DNA of 64,000 nucleotides, taken from NCBI GenBank assembly GCA_002989075.1, contig PSQN01000012.1, forward strand, positions 1,562,480 through 1,626,479. The letters are read 5' to 3'. Below the pieces are notes generated by a model that saw only the letters and a list, made by a program, of their open reading frames with translations, searched no databases and had not been told where the DNA came from. The stretch comes from Arthonia radiata (lineage: Eukaryota; Ascomycota; Arthoniomycetes; Arthoniales; Arthoniaceae). The position numbers and the translations under genes were made by a program. Each line of letters opens with the position of its first letter. The stretch's first letter is position 1. Of the stretch, positions 32,227 to 43,450 are shown piece by piece.

Positions 32227-33751
32227 ATGTCCAGCTCTGAAACCAAGCACACCACCATCGCCACCACTGCTGCCGAAGATTCAAACAAGCCCCCTACGCA
32301 TATGATGCGACAGGCAGATCAAGACGGGTAAGTCTTGGAGCATCCACACATTCCGTTCTGTTGCCTCAAACCCACCATTCGGCAGCTAGCGCGCCGGCGT
32401 TGTCTCGAAATACTTTGTTTGAAACCGAAACAAACTTCAGAACGAGCTGTGCTGACATCTTGTCTCTAGGTACGTCTTCAAGCATCCGCACACCCAGTTC
32501 TGGTGCCGCAAAGCTCGTTGTCGGGCAGCTAGCGCGCTGGCGTTGCCCTAGATAGCCTTCTTTGAATACTGAACAAACCTTAGAAGCGGCTGTGCTGATG
32601 TCTTTTTCTTGATTGAGTCTTAGAGCCTCCACACATCCCATTCTATTGCCTAGCAATATTTGTCAGGCAGTCAGCGCGCCGGCGTTGTCTTGATTACTTT
32701 GTTTGGAACAGCGAATGAACTTCAGAAGCTGCTGTGCTGACACCTGGTTGCTAGTCAGTTCCGACGTCAAAATGCACAGTTCCGCAACTTCATCTCCAAG
32801 GATCCAGACTCAGACTTCCCTGCTGAGAAGGACCGATATGTCCTCTACATCAACTACGGCTGCCCGTGGGCGCACCGAGCGAACATTGTGCGCTCGCTCA
32901 AAGGCCTCGAGGACGTCATCCAGCTCGTCGTCACGGGTTTCGATCTTACAGAGAAGGGATGGGTGTTCGACGGCAAGGACGGCAGCGCTGCCAAAGATCC
33001 CTTGTACGGCTTCACTGAAATCCGCCAGCTGTACTGGAAGGCAGACCCTCAGTACAACCTGCGCTACACCGTCCCGATGCTATGGGACAAGAAGCGCGAG
33101 ACCATCGTGTCGAACGAGTCCTCCGAGATCATCCGCATGTTCTATACTGAGTTCGACCATCTGCTGCCAGAACATCTGCGGGAGACCAACAAGCGAGGCG
33201 GTGGACTATTGCCGGCGAAGCTGAAGGGTGAGATTGAGCAGATGAACGGATGGGTGTACGACAGTGTCAACAATGGCGTCTACAAGACCGGATTCGCCGG
33301 CACCCAGGAGGCTTACGATGGACACGTGTGGAAACTCTTCGAGGGGTTGGACCGGCTAGAGAAGCATCTCGAGGATAGAGGCGGGCCGTATCTGTTCGGG
33401 GAGCATGTGACCGAGGCGGATGTCAGGTGAGTTCTTGCTGATGACTATCGGGGTGAGTACAAAGGAAACATGAGTGCTAACGAGCTTTATAGGCTCTACA
33501 CGACCCTGATCCGGTTCGACGCGGCATACTATACCCTCTTCCGGTGCAATGTGAAGATGATCCGACATGACTACCCGAAGCTCCACAAATGGGTGAGGCG
33601 CCTGTACTGGGACGAAGGAGAGGCCACGAACGGAGGCGCGTTCAAGAAGACCACGTACGTGGATTGCTTCAAAAAGGGTTATGCAATCGCGAGCAAGATC
33701 ATGATCGTGCCAGCCGGACCAAAGCCGGATATCATGCCCTTGGAAGCTTAG
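32227..33751 (+). CDS. Omega-class glutathione transferase / glutathionyl-hydroquinone reductase
   Basis: The model is join(32227-32327, 32755-33426, 33493-33751), 343 residues, total in frame. The first exon encodes a polar leader ending ADQDG. Exon 2 begins [14 protein letters not shown] and contains the active site '[12 protein letters not shown]' with C70. This CPWAHR signature defines the ECM4/YqjG glutathionyl-hydroquinone reductases, which use the cysteine to reduce glutathionyl-quinone adducts. The all-alpha C-terminal domain follows ([33 protein letters not shown]). The usual localisation is cytosolic. Intron 2 is an ordinary 66 nt. Intron 1 is 427 nt and consists of three tandem copies of a 142-nt intron-like unit, described separately. 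Confidence 0.9.
32328..32754 (+). repeat. Tandem triplicate of a 142-nt introner-like element forming GST intron 1
   Basis: The units are 32328-32469 (142 nt), 32470-32611 (142 nt) and 32612-32754 (143 nt). Each has the same ordered boxes: gagcatccacac near its start, a GC core ggcagctagcgcgccggcg, ctttgtttgaa, and gctgtgctgacatc near the end. Unit 1 on its own is a complete intron, from GTAAGT through a GTGCTGAC branch site to CTCTAG. Unit 2 follows directly with GTACGT, so the first junction is AG|GT, a zero-length exon. Unit 2 has lost a clear AG end and unit 3 has lost the GT, while unit 3 provides the final CTGAC and CTAG acceptor. The outermost signals restore the reading frame of the host gene. 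Confidence 0.88.
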
Positions 33752-35394
33752 CGAGATGCTGCAGGGCATTGAAAGGGTCTTGCTAGATCATAGAACTGCT
33801 GGCGTGTCATCTGATGCGAGGTGGCCGGATGTACTCCGTGAGCCATAGCCTGTCGCTCAGGGCACACGATCGCCTGACGGCATTGATGCTGAGCATCGTG
33901 AAGCCGCAGAGAGCAATCATGATAGCTCGATAAATGCGAATACGCTGAAGTCAGCTGTCAAAACGATTCTGATGGGTGACATCACAATATTCAGCTCCTT
34001 CTTCCTCTGCCAGATCGCCTGAAGGATGTTGGGGCGGACCTCGTGAAGGACGGCAGGATCTGGGATGAGTAAAAGGAAGCAGTATGAATTCATAGCGAAA
34101 GGATTGCGCGTTATCTAACAAGGGAAGTCCACGGGTGAATGTCCTGCGCTTGCTCTGACTTCACGTTGTATCCCCTGCGTCGCAGAACCATCCCCAAGCG
34201 TTCCAGGTCAGCTCCGAGTCTCAGACGGTTGAGGCTGTGGGTACTTCTTGGCTCATCGGCCCCTGAACTCCCGCCGTCGACGCCATCGCGCGACCCTCGC
34301 TTTCGCTTCTTTGCATAACGTCAACTTCGTTTGCTGTATCCTTTGACGAGAAGCACGTCGACTGCCTCGTCTATGTTCAACAAAGCTGACCACCACTTGT
34401 GTCATCATGGCTTCTCGAAGGTAAAAAAATACCGGGGCGGAGAAGGCGCCGTGATTGGCAGTGTATCGATTTCCCCAAGAATCATGCCCTTTTCGACATA
34501 GCGCCGCAGTTGAAGCCGAGCGCCGTTCGTTGTTTCAATCTCTTTCCCCTCTCTCATTCGTGCATCTTCTCATCCCCGGCCGCGCTATCGACGCCCAGCT
34601 CGTGTCCCGCCCAGATTCCAGCAGATCCCCATTTCCTGTTCCTGAAAGAGCAAAGCAGTTGTGCGGTGGCTTTGAGAAGGCGTTGCGCTCATTTGTGGAA
34701 GACACAAGAGCACTGTAGAGCCAAGACGGTTAAGACAGTCAACACGAATGATCACTGATGGAGGCCGCCCGTAAGCTGATCTCACTGCTCGTAAGAGCCT
34801 TGCGAAAGAAACGCTGCTTTCGGCGTCGAAAGAGAACAAGTCTGCAAGGTACACGATGGCTATCGCTGCTTCTGTCAATGGCGGCCACGATCTACGCTGC
34901 GAATAAGGGTTGGCCAACAGCACAAATGCTCCTCTGACGACTGCCGCGCGCGCATCGTTAGTGAAACGTGTTGCCCACTCTCCCCTTGAAATGAAATACG
35001 ACTCGCGTGTGAAGCGCAAATTGCGCTGAACTGGGCTGGGCGGCAAGACTGCCCGGGCTATCCCTTTCCTATCCCCTGCTGCCCCATGCCTGCCTTTCTC
35101 TTTTGTTCCTCTTCCCTTCCTTTCCCTTCCTTCACGCGTGCCAGTCACCCCAGGTCGTTACACACACTTTGCATCTACTTGCACAGAGCAGTCGCTCGTT
35201 TCACTCTTTGTCAACCAGACAGTCACTCTTTTCAACAACCGTCACCAACACAGCCTCAGCTCGCCCCGGTCGGCAGCATCCACTCGCTTTTCAGCCTATA
35301 ACAGCAGAAATAGAGTAGATCCAGCAAACGATCACATCATCAACCCACACCTTACCATTCTTATCGAGTAGTATTCAGGACCACCTCAATCGCA
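33752..35394. other. Long intergenic region with pyrimidine-rich promoter/leader
   Basis: There is 1.6 kb without a convincing gene. A 187-codon minus-strand frame (34585-35148) is antisense to a CT-rich tract and looks compositional. The stretch 35095-35140 is an almost pure pyrimidine run (cttttgttcctcttcccttc and on), followed by an A/C-rich leader up to the start of the secreted GH128-like gene. Such tracts mark strongly expressed fungal genes, so that downstream gene may be highly expressed (inference). Confidence 0.45.
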
Positions 35395-36630
35395 ATGGCA
35401 CACCAATACGCAAAGTTTGGAGTGGCTGCCATCTTGGCCGCACCTGCCCTGGCCATCCCCCGACCGGACTCCCACCAGCATCTCCATCGCCGACAGAACG
35501 TGTACACGACCGTCACTACACAAGTAGATGTTACCGTAACCCAATACGGCGAGGAGACCACTCCTCCACAAGCTGGTAACGGGAATTGGGCGCAGGGCTA
35601 TGGAAATCCCAACAATCAGCAAAAAAACAACGTCCCGGCGCCTGCAGCTCCCGCTGGCAACAACGCTCCTGTGAAGGCTGCAGATGTTCGTCCATCTGGT
35701 TATCAGCAACCTTCTGGATACCAGCCGCCAGCTCAGTCGACCCAACCCACCGTGCCAACCGTTCCCGCTTCCTCCGTCGTGGCCAGCAGCAACAACGCCC
35801 CCTCTCCTCCGGCCAACACCTACACCCCGCCATCAGGCCCCAGCACTGGCGGCAACAAGGCTGGTATCGGCTACGATAAGTCTTCTGACAACTTCAATCT
35901 GGCCATGGACATTATTGGCAAAGCCAACGGCAAGATCTCCTGGATGTACGACTGGGAGGGCTACCCGTGCAAGAATGGAGCCGGTTCCGACGGTTATGAC
36001 TACAGCGGTGTCGAGTTCGTCCCCATGTTCCACTCGGCCGACGGTGACTTCCTTAAGAACTGGCAGAACCCTGGCTTCATGGGTCCTCAGGGCAAGGGCG
36101 CCAAGCACGCGCTGTACATGAACGAGCCTGACTACAACGGTGTTAGCTACAGCGACGCTGCCAAGAACTACCCCCTATTCGCTCAAGGCACTGCCAGTGA
36201 CACCAAGCTCGGTGGCCCCGCTCTTGTGAACGGCCAAAGCGGCCGTACCTACCTGACGAACTTCCTCCAGTCTTGCAGTGGCTGCAAGATTGATTTCGCC
36301 CCGTACCACTACTACTCTGGCGCCTCCGACACTCCTGACTCTGCTCTCTCCGCCATGCAAGCCGATCTTGTGGAGTTCCAGAAGATCCTGCCCAAGGGCT
36401 CCGACGGCAAGACGATTCCCGTCTGGGTGACTGAGTTTTCCCTCAAGGCCGAGAAGGACGGTGGCAACTTCGATGCCAACACCCGTGCGGACTTCATCTC
36501 TAAGGCTGCGGCATGGATGGATGGTCAGAGCTTCATTGAGCGCTACTCTCCTTACCACGTCACGTCCCAGGGCGGTGCTGACGCCATGACGTCCAACAGC
36601 CCCATCACGAGCAAGTACCTTTCTTCGTAA
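35395..36630 (+). CDS. Secreted Asl1-like glycosyl hydrolase (GH128-type)
   Basis: An intronless frame of 411 residues. The N terminus MAHQYAKFGVAAILAAPALAIPRP is a signal peptide. A Kex2-like LHRRQ site follows at about residues 30-34, then a Pro/Ser/Gln-rich linker to residue 155. The catalytic domain begins GIGYDKSSDNFNLAMDII and contains ISWMYDWEG, VPMFHSADGDF, ALYMNEPDYN with the acid/base Glu of the NEP motif, DFAPYHYYSG, and VWVTEFSL with the probable nucleophile Glu. These fit the glycosyl hydrolase catalytic core of fungal Asl1-like proteins, grouped with GH128 beta-1,3-glucanases. The protein is likely cell-wall associated or secreted. The linker could be heavily O-glycosylated. Confidence 0.88.
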   Translation: MAHQYAKFGVAAILAAPALAIPRPDSHQHLHRRQNVYTTVTTQVDVTVTQYGEETTPPQAGNGNWAQGYGNPNNQQKNNVPAPAAPAGNNAPVKAADVRPSGYQQPSGYQPPAQSTQPTVPTVPASSVVASSNNAPSPPANTYTPPSGPSTGGNKAGIGYDKSSDNFNLAMDIIGKANGKISWMYDWEGYPCKNGAGSDGYDYSGVEFVPMFHSADGDFLKNWQNPGFMGPQGKGAKHALYMNEPDYNGVSYSDAAKNYPLFAQGTASDTKLGGPALVNGQSGRTYLTNFLQSCSGCKIDFAPYHYYSGASDTPDSALSAMQADLVEFQKILPKGSDGKTIPVWVTEFSLKAEKDGGNFDANTRADFISKAAAWMDGQSFIERYSPYHVTSQGGADAMTSNSPITSKYLSS

Positions 36631-37349
36631 GCTGCTGTCAACGAGAGCGGGCAGACGATAGCTCTGTCTCGGCATTTGTATATTTCTTATATATGGTTGG
36701 GAGATACAGCGGATCATGTCGGGATATTGGTAGTTTTTACGACGCACATGCGCTGCATCAATGAAACATTTGTACATCACTTCATCCCTCCCATTTCAGT
36801 CTTGCCATCGAAGAATGGATGCTTCTTCAAAAGTTATGCAAGGCCTCACGGTTCGGGGTTCATCATTTACACTAAGCTATACAAGTGTAACTCATGCGCT
36901 AGTCTGGATTGAATCAGATCGATGGCTTCTCACAGTGTCGCATCAGACGGCATCATCACGAGACATGGGCGTGGAAGTGCACTTCGACATCACTTCCACT
37001 TCCGTCTGACTAGCTTGCCAAGTTGCAAGATGTGAATAAGTGATGGCGACCATCAACACGCTGTGCTCTCGGCTGCAACCCTTCAAATCGCGCAACTTCT
37101 TCTGAGCATGCTTAACAAGGCCCGCGATTCCTGCACATTCACTGTATCTAATGAGTCATCTCTCACTGGATTGCGCAAGAATTGCAGCTTCTGGCGAGTT
37201 CGGATGTACCCTGTCATTTCCGGATGTTGTCATGACGACGTGTCTTGGCATCTTGTCAACACACTTCAGGTGATTCCGCCGACCTCACTTTTGCGAGATC
37301 TTGCATCCCGACCATTGGACAGCTCAGATCTTTCAGCAGAGTACTCGAG
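36631..37349. other. Intergenic, 3' flank and BUB1 promoter
   Basis: There is 719 bp without a recognised gene. The frame of the following gene is open upstream to an ATG at 37245, but the extra 35 residues are unlike the family, so the start at 37350 is preferred. Confidence 0.4.
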
Positions 37350-40300
37350 ATGGCGGAGACGGGTGATCTGATTGATTTCGATGTAATTGAGGACTCCAAA
37401 GAGAACATACAGGCTCTGCCCAGTGGTCGATCTGCCAAAAGCCTTGCGTCCGTGTTCTCTCCATTGGCCATCAAGTCGCCCTCCAACACCCAAGACATCA
37501 ATGACGCCGCGCGACAAGATTTTGAAAAAGAAATTGAAAGCATCGACGACTCAGATGACCCGCTGGATGTGTACGACCGCTACTGCAAGTGGACCTTGAA
37601 CGCTTATCCAACTGCGCAAGCAACGCCGCAGTCCCAGCTCTTACCATTGCTCGAGCGCGCAACGAAAACATTCCTGAGCTCGTCGCACTACAAGAACGAT
37701 CCTCGATATCTGCGCCTGTGGCTGACCTATATCCGTTTCTTCTCTGACGACCCGCGAGAGACGTTTGCTTACCTGTCTCGCCACGGCATCGGCGAAACCC
37801 TCGCCTTGTTCTACGAGGAGTTCGCTGCTTGGCTCGAGAGCGCAGGTCGATGGAGTCAGGCTGAGGAAGTGTATAAGATGGGTATCGAGAAGGACGCGCG
37901 TCCGGCGGAGCGGCTGATGCGCAAGTTCGGTGAATTTGAAAAGCGCTTTGAAGCCCAGTCTGAGGATTTCAAGGCGCCCGGGTCGCCTGCACTGCTGACA
38001 GTACGACCTGCGCTGGTGGCCAAGACTGATCCATTTGCGTCTTCTGGTACTCATTCCCAAGATCCTCAAGCGCAGCCAGCGGAAAGGCAAACCTCGGGAG
38101 CTATCGGTAGGCCTAAGAAGCTGGAGATCTTCTCTGATGAGGGTGCAAAAGCAAAGCCTGTTGCTGGCGGATCGAGAGGCTGGGAGAACATCGGCTCGCT
38201 TGCTGAACGGAAGAAGGAGAATGTGGTGGGTGCGACGCCGTGGTCAGGAGAGATCATGAAGACCTCCAAAGGGCCGTCAGCTGCGCCAAAGATGATGGTG
38301 TTCAAGGATCCGGTATGTGCTCATTCTCTTGCCCCTGAGACTTAGCATTCTGATGGTGGAGATTCACAGGACTAATTCTGTTTCTTGTTTGTATGCAGTC
38401 CATGTCGCGCGTTCCAATTCCACGTGTTGAGAATCATCCTTCTCTTGACCAGAAGGTTTTGAACCCTCGTACGGGGAAGCTCGAGTGTGTTGCCGTGAAT
38501 CTTGAGGCCGTTTACCCTGATCCTGAGGATCCTACTGTCGAGTTCTGTTTTGAAGAGCTGAGGGCAGCGAAGCGGGGGTGGCTGCAAAGGGAGTGGAGGC
38601 GTAAGAAGTCGCCGAAGCGTAGCCCAGAGAGAAAGCTGCGGGCGCCGCTGAAGGAGTCACCCCTGAAGCAAGCGATCCTTAGGGTTGATGACTTTAATGT
38701 GGGCCCCAACAATATTCACGTGCCTCAACTTGTTCGTTTGAACGATGAGAACGACGAGAACGTGCCACCTCAGATAAACTCTCCAAACTTGAAGCACACA
38801 TCTGGTCAAAGGAGAGAAAAGGGTCAAGACAATAAGACGCGTAGCATCAAGGTCAGAGAGCTGAAGAGCGAGACCCAGACCAGTGAGTTCCTATTCGATG
38901 GCGCGTTTGCGCTTGAGGTGGCCTAGGCAACCAGTGACTAACCTCCACTCTCCAGTTCAGGCCAACCTCGATTCACCTCAACGTCCCCGTCTCCGGCGCA
39001 AGAAATCATCATCAGAACAGACCGCCACCGTCACCCTATGCACCAAAGCCGCTCGTGACGACATATACGACCTATTCAACCAGACTTTGGACCCTGCAGA
39101 GCCCACAGAGACTATTGACGATAATTTGACGGACACCTCCGATTTTGAGAGCACGTACGATATAGAGAATAGCGTCGCAGACCTGGTCGAAATCACAGAC
39201 GCCGCCGGAACAGACGAATTCACAGGTAATTCCCAGTAGACCCAGCAAAATAATGATTTGCTGACCGAAGGCTTCCCTAGCGAAGAGCACGATACCCGCG
39301 TAGAAACCCCTCCGATGGCGCAACCTGCTCCTGGCGCTCGAAAGCACGACCTCCACACAATCATGGAGGAGACTGAACCCGCGCCCAGCTACGCCATAGC
39401 GCAAGGGGGGTGGGCTCCCCAGGCCGTTGCCCCGGCGGCTCCTCCGGTGGCTCCACCACCTCCTCCCCCTGCGGGCCAAGATGTACGTACGTGCATCTCG
39501 AACAACGCTTCGCCGGCCCTGAGCGGCCTCCAGGGGTTGGTGGTGGTTGGGGCTGCCTGCCCTGTCAATTGCGTTGGCATCCGCAAGCAATTTGACAGGG
39601 AGACCGGCAGGTTGAGGAGCTCTGCCGGGGCGGGGCCAGTGCTCAGCTGGCACAACGGCCAGCGCAGGCTCAAGCTCTGCCGCTTTCTCGGCAGCGGCAC
39701 CTTTGGTGCTGTCTACGTCGCCCAAGAGGTGGGCGCAGTGGCTGGTGCGGCGCAAAGTAAGTCTACAGCCCCTACGAAATTCTGCTAAAGTCCCAGAAAT
39801 CACATCATTTCCCTGGCGCTCATGGTTTTTACTGACTTTTCCAACCTAGACCTCCCTGGTGAGGTTGCTGTGAAGTTGGAGCATCAGCTCCCAGGAGGCT
39901 CACAGCCCAATGCCCTTGAGTTTACGGTCCTGCGCGAGCTCAGATCTCGCCTCGCCGGCACCCGGGCTCTGGAATCCATCGTTCACGCCCATTTACAAAT
40001 CATGTACTTGGCTGATGCTTTCCTCGTCATGGACTACTATCCTTACGGCACCCTTCACGACCTCAACAATGCCATTCAGGCCAATAACAAGCGGAACAGC
40101 GCACTAGCACCATTGCCAGAGATCCTCACCATCTTCTACGTCGTCGAGCTTCTCCGCACCGTCGAAGCCATGCACACAGCCAGTATTATGCACGGAGACA
40201 TCAAGCTCGACAACATCATGGTTCGCTTCGGCCAGCGCAACCACCCCCTGGTCAACTCCTACAACCGCGACGGCCACAAAAGCTGGAACGAATACGGCAT

Positions 40301-40763
40301 CGCCTTGGTCGATTTCGGGCGCTCACACGACATGAGGTGGCTTCCAGGCAGGACTTTCATCAGCAATTGGCAGGCCGCCGACTACGAGTGCCCGGAGGTT
40401 CATACCAGGGCAGGTTTCAGCTATCAAGCCGACTACTGGAGCATCGCCTACGCCGCGCACATGCTCCTCTTCGGCGAAAACATGAAAACGGTCAAAGAGA
40501 AGACAGCTCCCCTGAACTACGACTACGCTCCGAAGTACCGCCACGACCATCACTACCGGCGCCACCACCAGATACAGCTCTGGCTGCCGTTTTTCGAGTT
40601 CCTGCTCAACTCAAAAATGGTGAGCACGGCGTTTCCCGCGATCAACGAGCTACGGGCGCTCCGTGAGCCCATGGAGGACTACTTGGAGGCCGAGGGCGAG
40701 AAAGGTCTAGGTCTACGCACGTATATTCGCCATGCGGAAGAGCTTGCACGCAGCTGGAGATGA
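37350..40763 (+). CDS. BUB1: Spindle checkpoint kinase BUB1
   Basis: The model is join(37350-38312, 38399-38882, 38956-39225, 39271-39756, 39850-40763), 1038 residues, exactly in frame. The N terminus has a KEN box at 17-19 and the Mad3/Bub1 homology region I (DDPLDVYDRYCKWTLNAYP...YLRLWLTYIRF), a TPR-like domain that binds the kinetochore. A second KEN box is at 289-291. Exon 2 has VPIPRVENHPS and FEELRAAKRGWL, a Bub1/Mad3 region II-like segment. The kinase domain starts GSGTFG (713-718), with K743 in VAVKLE, HGDIKLDN (849-856) and DFG from D889. Bub1 phosphorylates histone H2A and recruits checkpoint and shugoshin proteins. The presence of both KEN boxes and an intact kinase suggests a Bub1 that retains Mad3-like signals. 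Confidence 0.92.
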
Positions 40764-41100
40764 CGCGAGGGACAGCGCAGCAGGATCGTTCATGGGTTAA
40801 GGCGGCGGGTTCGGTATGCATGGCGCCGGGGTATCAGTGGCATTAAGAGGCGTTTCAAGAAAGGAAAGAGGGTGTGAGTTTGCTGCATGATGATTACCAG
40901 GACGCTTCTACTTGAGGCTTCGAATGAGATGGAGAACAGCATACCCATGATGGCGTTCGGGAGGTTACTTCGTTTGTTTTGCACGGCGCCAGGGATTCAA
41001 TGATACCCAAGGGCATTTCAAGACGTTATGAGGAGGGGTACTGTACTGTCAGATAGCTATGAAGAGAGCTTTGTGGTCGCGTCTGCTCTGATACCCTGTC
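40764..41100 (+). repeat. BUB1 3' flank with a 155-bp near-duplication
   Basis: Directly after the BUB1 stop, a segment around 40828 (ggcgccggggtatcagtggc) recurs at about 40983 (ggcgccagggattcaatgat). Both copies continue to a tttcaaga phrase about 30 bases later. Spacing is about 155 bp, which resembles the period of the array that follows. I read it as the frayed start of array 2 or as a related two-copy unit. Confidence 0.4.
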
Positions 41101-43450
41101 ATCGGTCTATGCTATTTTCTCAGCCTTCACGATGTCCGAATAAGGTTTTATCACCGCTTTGTTTCTGCCACGCCAGCTCTTTACCTCTAAAAAGGAGCTT
41201 ATGCGAAGGGTAATGGGGCTACCAGGATGCTCTGCTTACCGTAAGAGAGCCACTCAAGAGAAGTTCGTAGCCTCATTCGCTCTGTCAGTTTCTCTTCCGT
41301 CTATGCTGCCTTCCCAGCCTCCACGGTGTCCGAATAAGGTTCCATTACCGCTTTGTTCCTGCCACGCCAGCTCTTCACCTTTGAAAAGGAGCTTGTGCGA
41401 AGGAACACATAGTCGGTAGGCTGTTGTGCTTACCCTGACATAGTCAATCGAGAGACCACTACGGTCCCACCCGCCCTGACACTCATGCTTCTATCCACGC
41501 TATCTCCTCAGTCTTCACAACGTGTACATATGGTTCCAGTACCGCCCTTTCTTGGCCACGCCACCTCTTTACGCTTCGATCAGAGCTTCCGCGAAATGCA
41601 CGGGGGCTGTGAGTCTGCTCGGCTTACCGTGCGTGAGGTAGCCAATCCAGAGATCTCTGTGATCTCGTTCGCTCTAATATTTCTCTTCGATCTACGCTTC
41701 ACTTTCAGCCTTCACAATGTCTGAGTATCCTCCCAACACTGCTCGTTTTTCGCAGCGCCAGCTCTTTACCCTCGAGTTAGAGCGTACGCAAAAGGAGATG
41801 AGGTCATTAGCCTGCTCTGCTGTCTGTACAAGATTTCTTATCCTGACCTCGTCTCGTCTCAGAGTCTACGTCTGGAGCAGCTTAATACGCACAGCCTCCA
41901 CGATCTCTGAAGAATGTTCTAGTACTGCCGTTTTTCTTCTACTCCGGCTTTTTACCTCGGAATCGAAGCCTATGTGAAGGGTACTGTGATAGTTAGGCTG
42001 CTCTGCTACCCGCACGACATCCTACATCTCAAACGCATTTATGGCTGGAATCTGGCATGGTCATCAGTCCTACGGCCGTACATCAAAGCCCGTAGCACTG
42101 TCTTTCTTCTGCAGCGCCAGCTCTTCACCCTCGGAATAGAGCTTACAGGAAGGGATCCGAGGTGAAAACGTTGCTCTACTATCCATGATCTCGTCTATCT
42201 TGAAACCCTCAATGTCCACAGCTTGGCGAAATAGGGTCAGCCTCCACGATGTCTCAATAAGCCTTCATTGTAGGCCTTTCTCTGCGATGCCAGCTCTTCA
42301 CCCTTAAATTAGGGCCTACCCAAAGGGCACCGTGGGTGCCAGGCTGCTCTACCCTCTGTACGATCTCTTACATCCTGCACTCCTCTGTGTCTAAGACGTG
42401 GCTGACTAGACTCAGCCTCCGCGATGTCTGACCGAGGTTCTAGAGCTGCCCTTTCTCTGCGGCGCCAGCCCTTTGCCCTAAACCAAGTCCTCAGGCTATA
42501 ATATCTACACGACAGGCGCAGCTCTGCTCTTCGACGCACCTATGTTCGAGAACTGCAACAACTACGAGCCTCAACGCTATCTCGGAATGCTCGCAGCACC
42601 GCCGTTACTCTACACCACCAGCTCTTTACCTCAGAATTGGACTACAGGCGGCAAGAAATATTCTCATTACGCTGCTCTACTGTTCGAGATATCTATTCAA
42701 GACTTACCATGACCACCAGCCTTCACGCCGTACGATGAAGCTCGAAGCGCTGCCTTTTCCCTACAATGCCAGCTCCTCACCTCAAACCCGACCCCCGAGC
42801 CGTAAGAACTACACGAGGGCGCTGCTCTACTCTATGATCAGCCTGTGTCCAAGACCGGGCACGACACCAGCTCCCGCACCCGATGCCGAAGCCTCTAGCA
42901 TCACCTACAGTCTTCCACGCCCGCTCTTTACCTTGATCCTGGGCCCAGTGCGACATGAACTACACCCGCCGCGGTGCTCTGCCCGTCTGTCGTGATCCAA
43001 AGTTGGATGAGCTTGACCTCAGCGTTCACGCTGCATCCGTGGCTCCCTAGAATCACCCTTGGTCGTCTGCGCCAGCTTTTCACTGCCGACGCAGGCACCA
43101 TCCGATGGGCATCATGGCTGCGGCACTGCTCTGCTCGCTTTCCAAAGTTCAAAGTATGGTATGGTTACCATCAGCCTCTCCAACGTAGTGAACAGCTCTC
43201 AACACCGCCGCTTCTTCGCCACGCGGGCCTTTCGCGCCTGAGATGGAGTCTATTTGAGGAGTGTTACACCCATAGCGCTGCTCTGTTAATCGCACAATCT
43301 GTTCGGCGTGCGCTCTGTTCATTTCGTAAAATCCTCGGCTGGTCTTAGCCTCCCCGACATGTTGCTCACCTCCTGGCTTAGCTGGGTTTCTTCAGCGCCA
43401 GCTCCTTACGCCAGATCTAGACGGTGTCAGTTCTTCATTTCATACGTGAC
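41101..43450 (+). repeat. Tandem array 2: at least 14 diverged units, intron-like boundaries
   Basis: A box like 'cagcctccacgatgtctga' recurs at about 41121, 41315, 41509, 41706, 41892, 42065, 42238, 42413, 42566, 42717, 42839, 43020, 43172 and 43346. Each is followed 45-55 bp later by 'gcgccagctctttaccctc' and then by 'ggctgctctgcttacc'. Box 1 is nearly always preceded by a pyrimidine-rich stretch ending in CAG, like a 3' splice site. Spacing falls stepwise: about 194-197 (first units), then about 174, then about 152. No reading frame survives more than one unit. The order catccacg-type box, ttctagtacc, gctgctctgc resembles the GST and gene A intron units, so common origin is likely but not proven. 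Orientation is that of BUB1. Confidence 0.6.

Noticed and set aside
34585-35148. 187-codon minus-strand frame
   Set aside because: It is antisense to the pyrimidine-rich promoter/leader of the GH128-like gene. Its Lys/Arg/Gly-rich translation reflects composition only.
41717-41977. Array 2 units as a repeat protein ('QRQLFTLELE'-like peptide in one unit)
   Set aside because: Related peptides appear in other units, but frames differ and stops interrupt most copies. DNA boxes outside the peptide are conserved equally. A noncoding repeat explains the data better.
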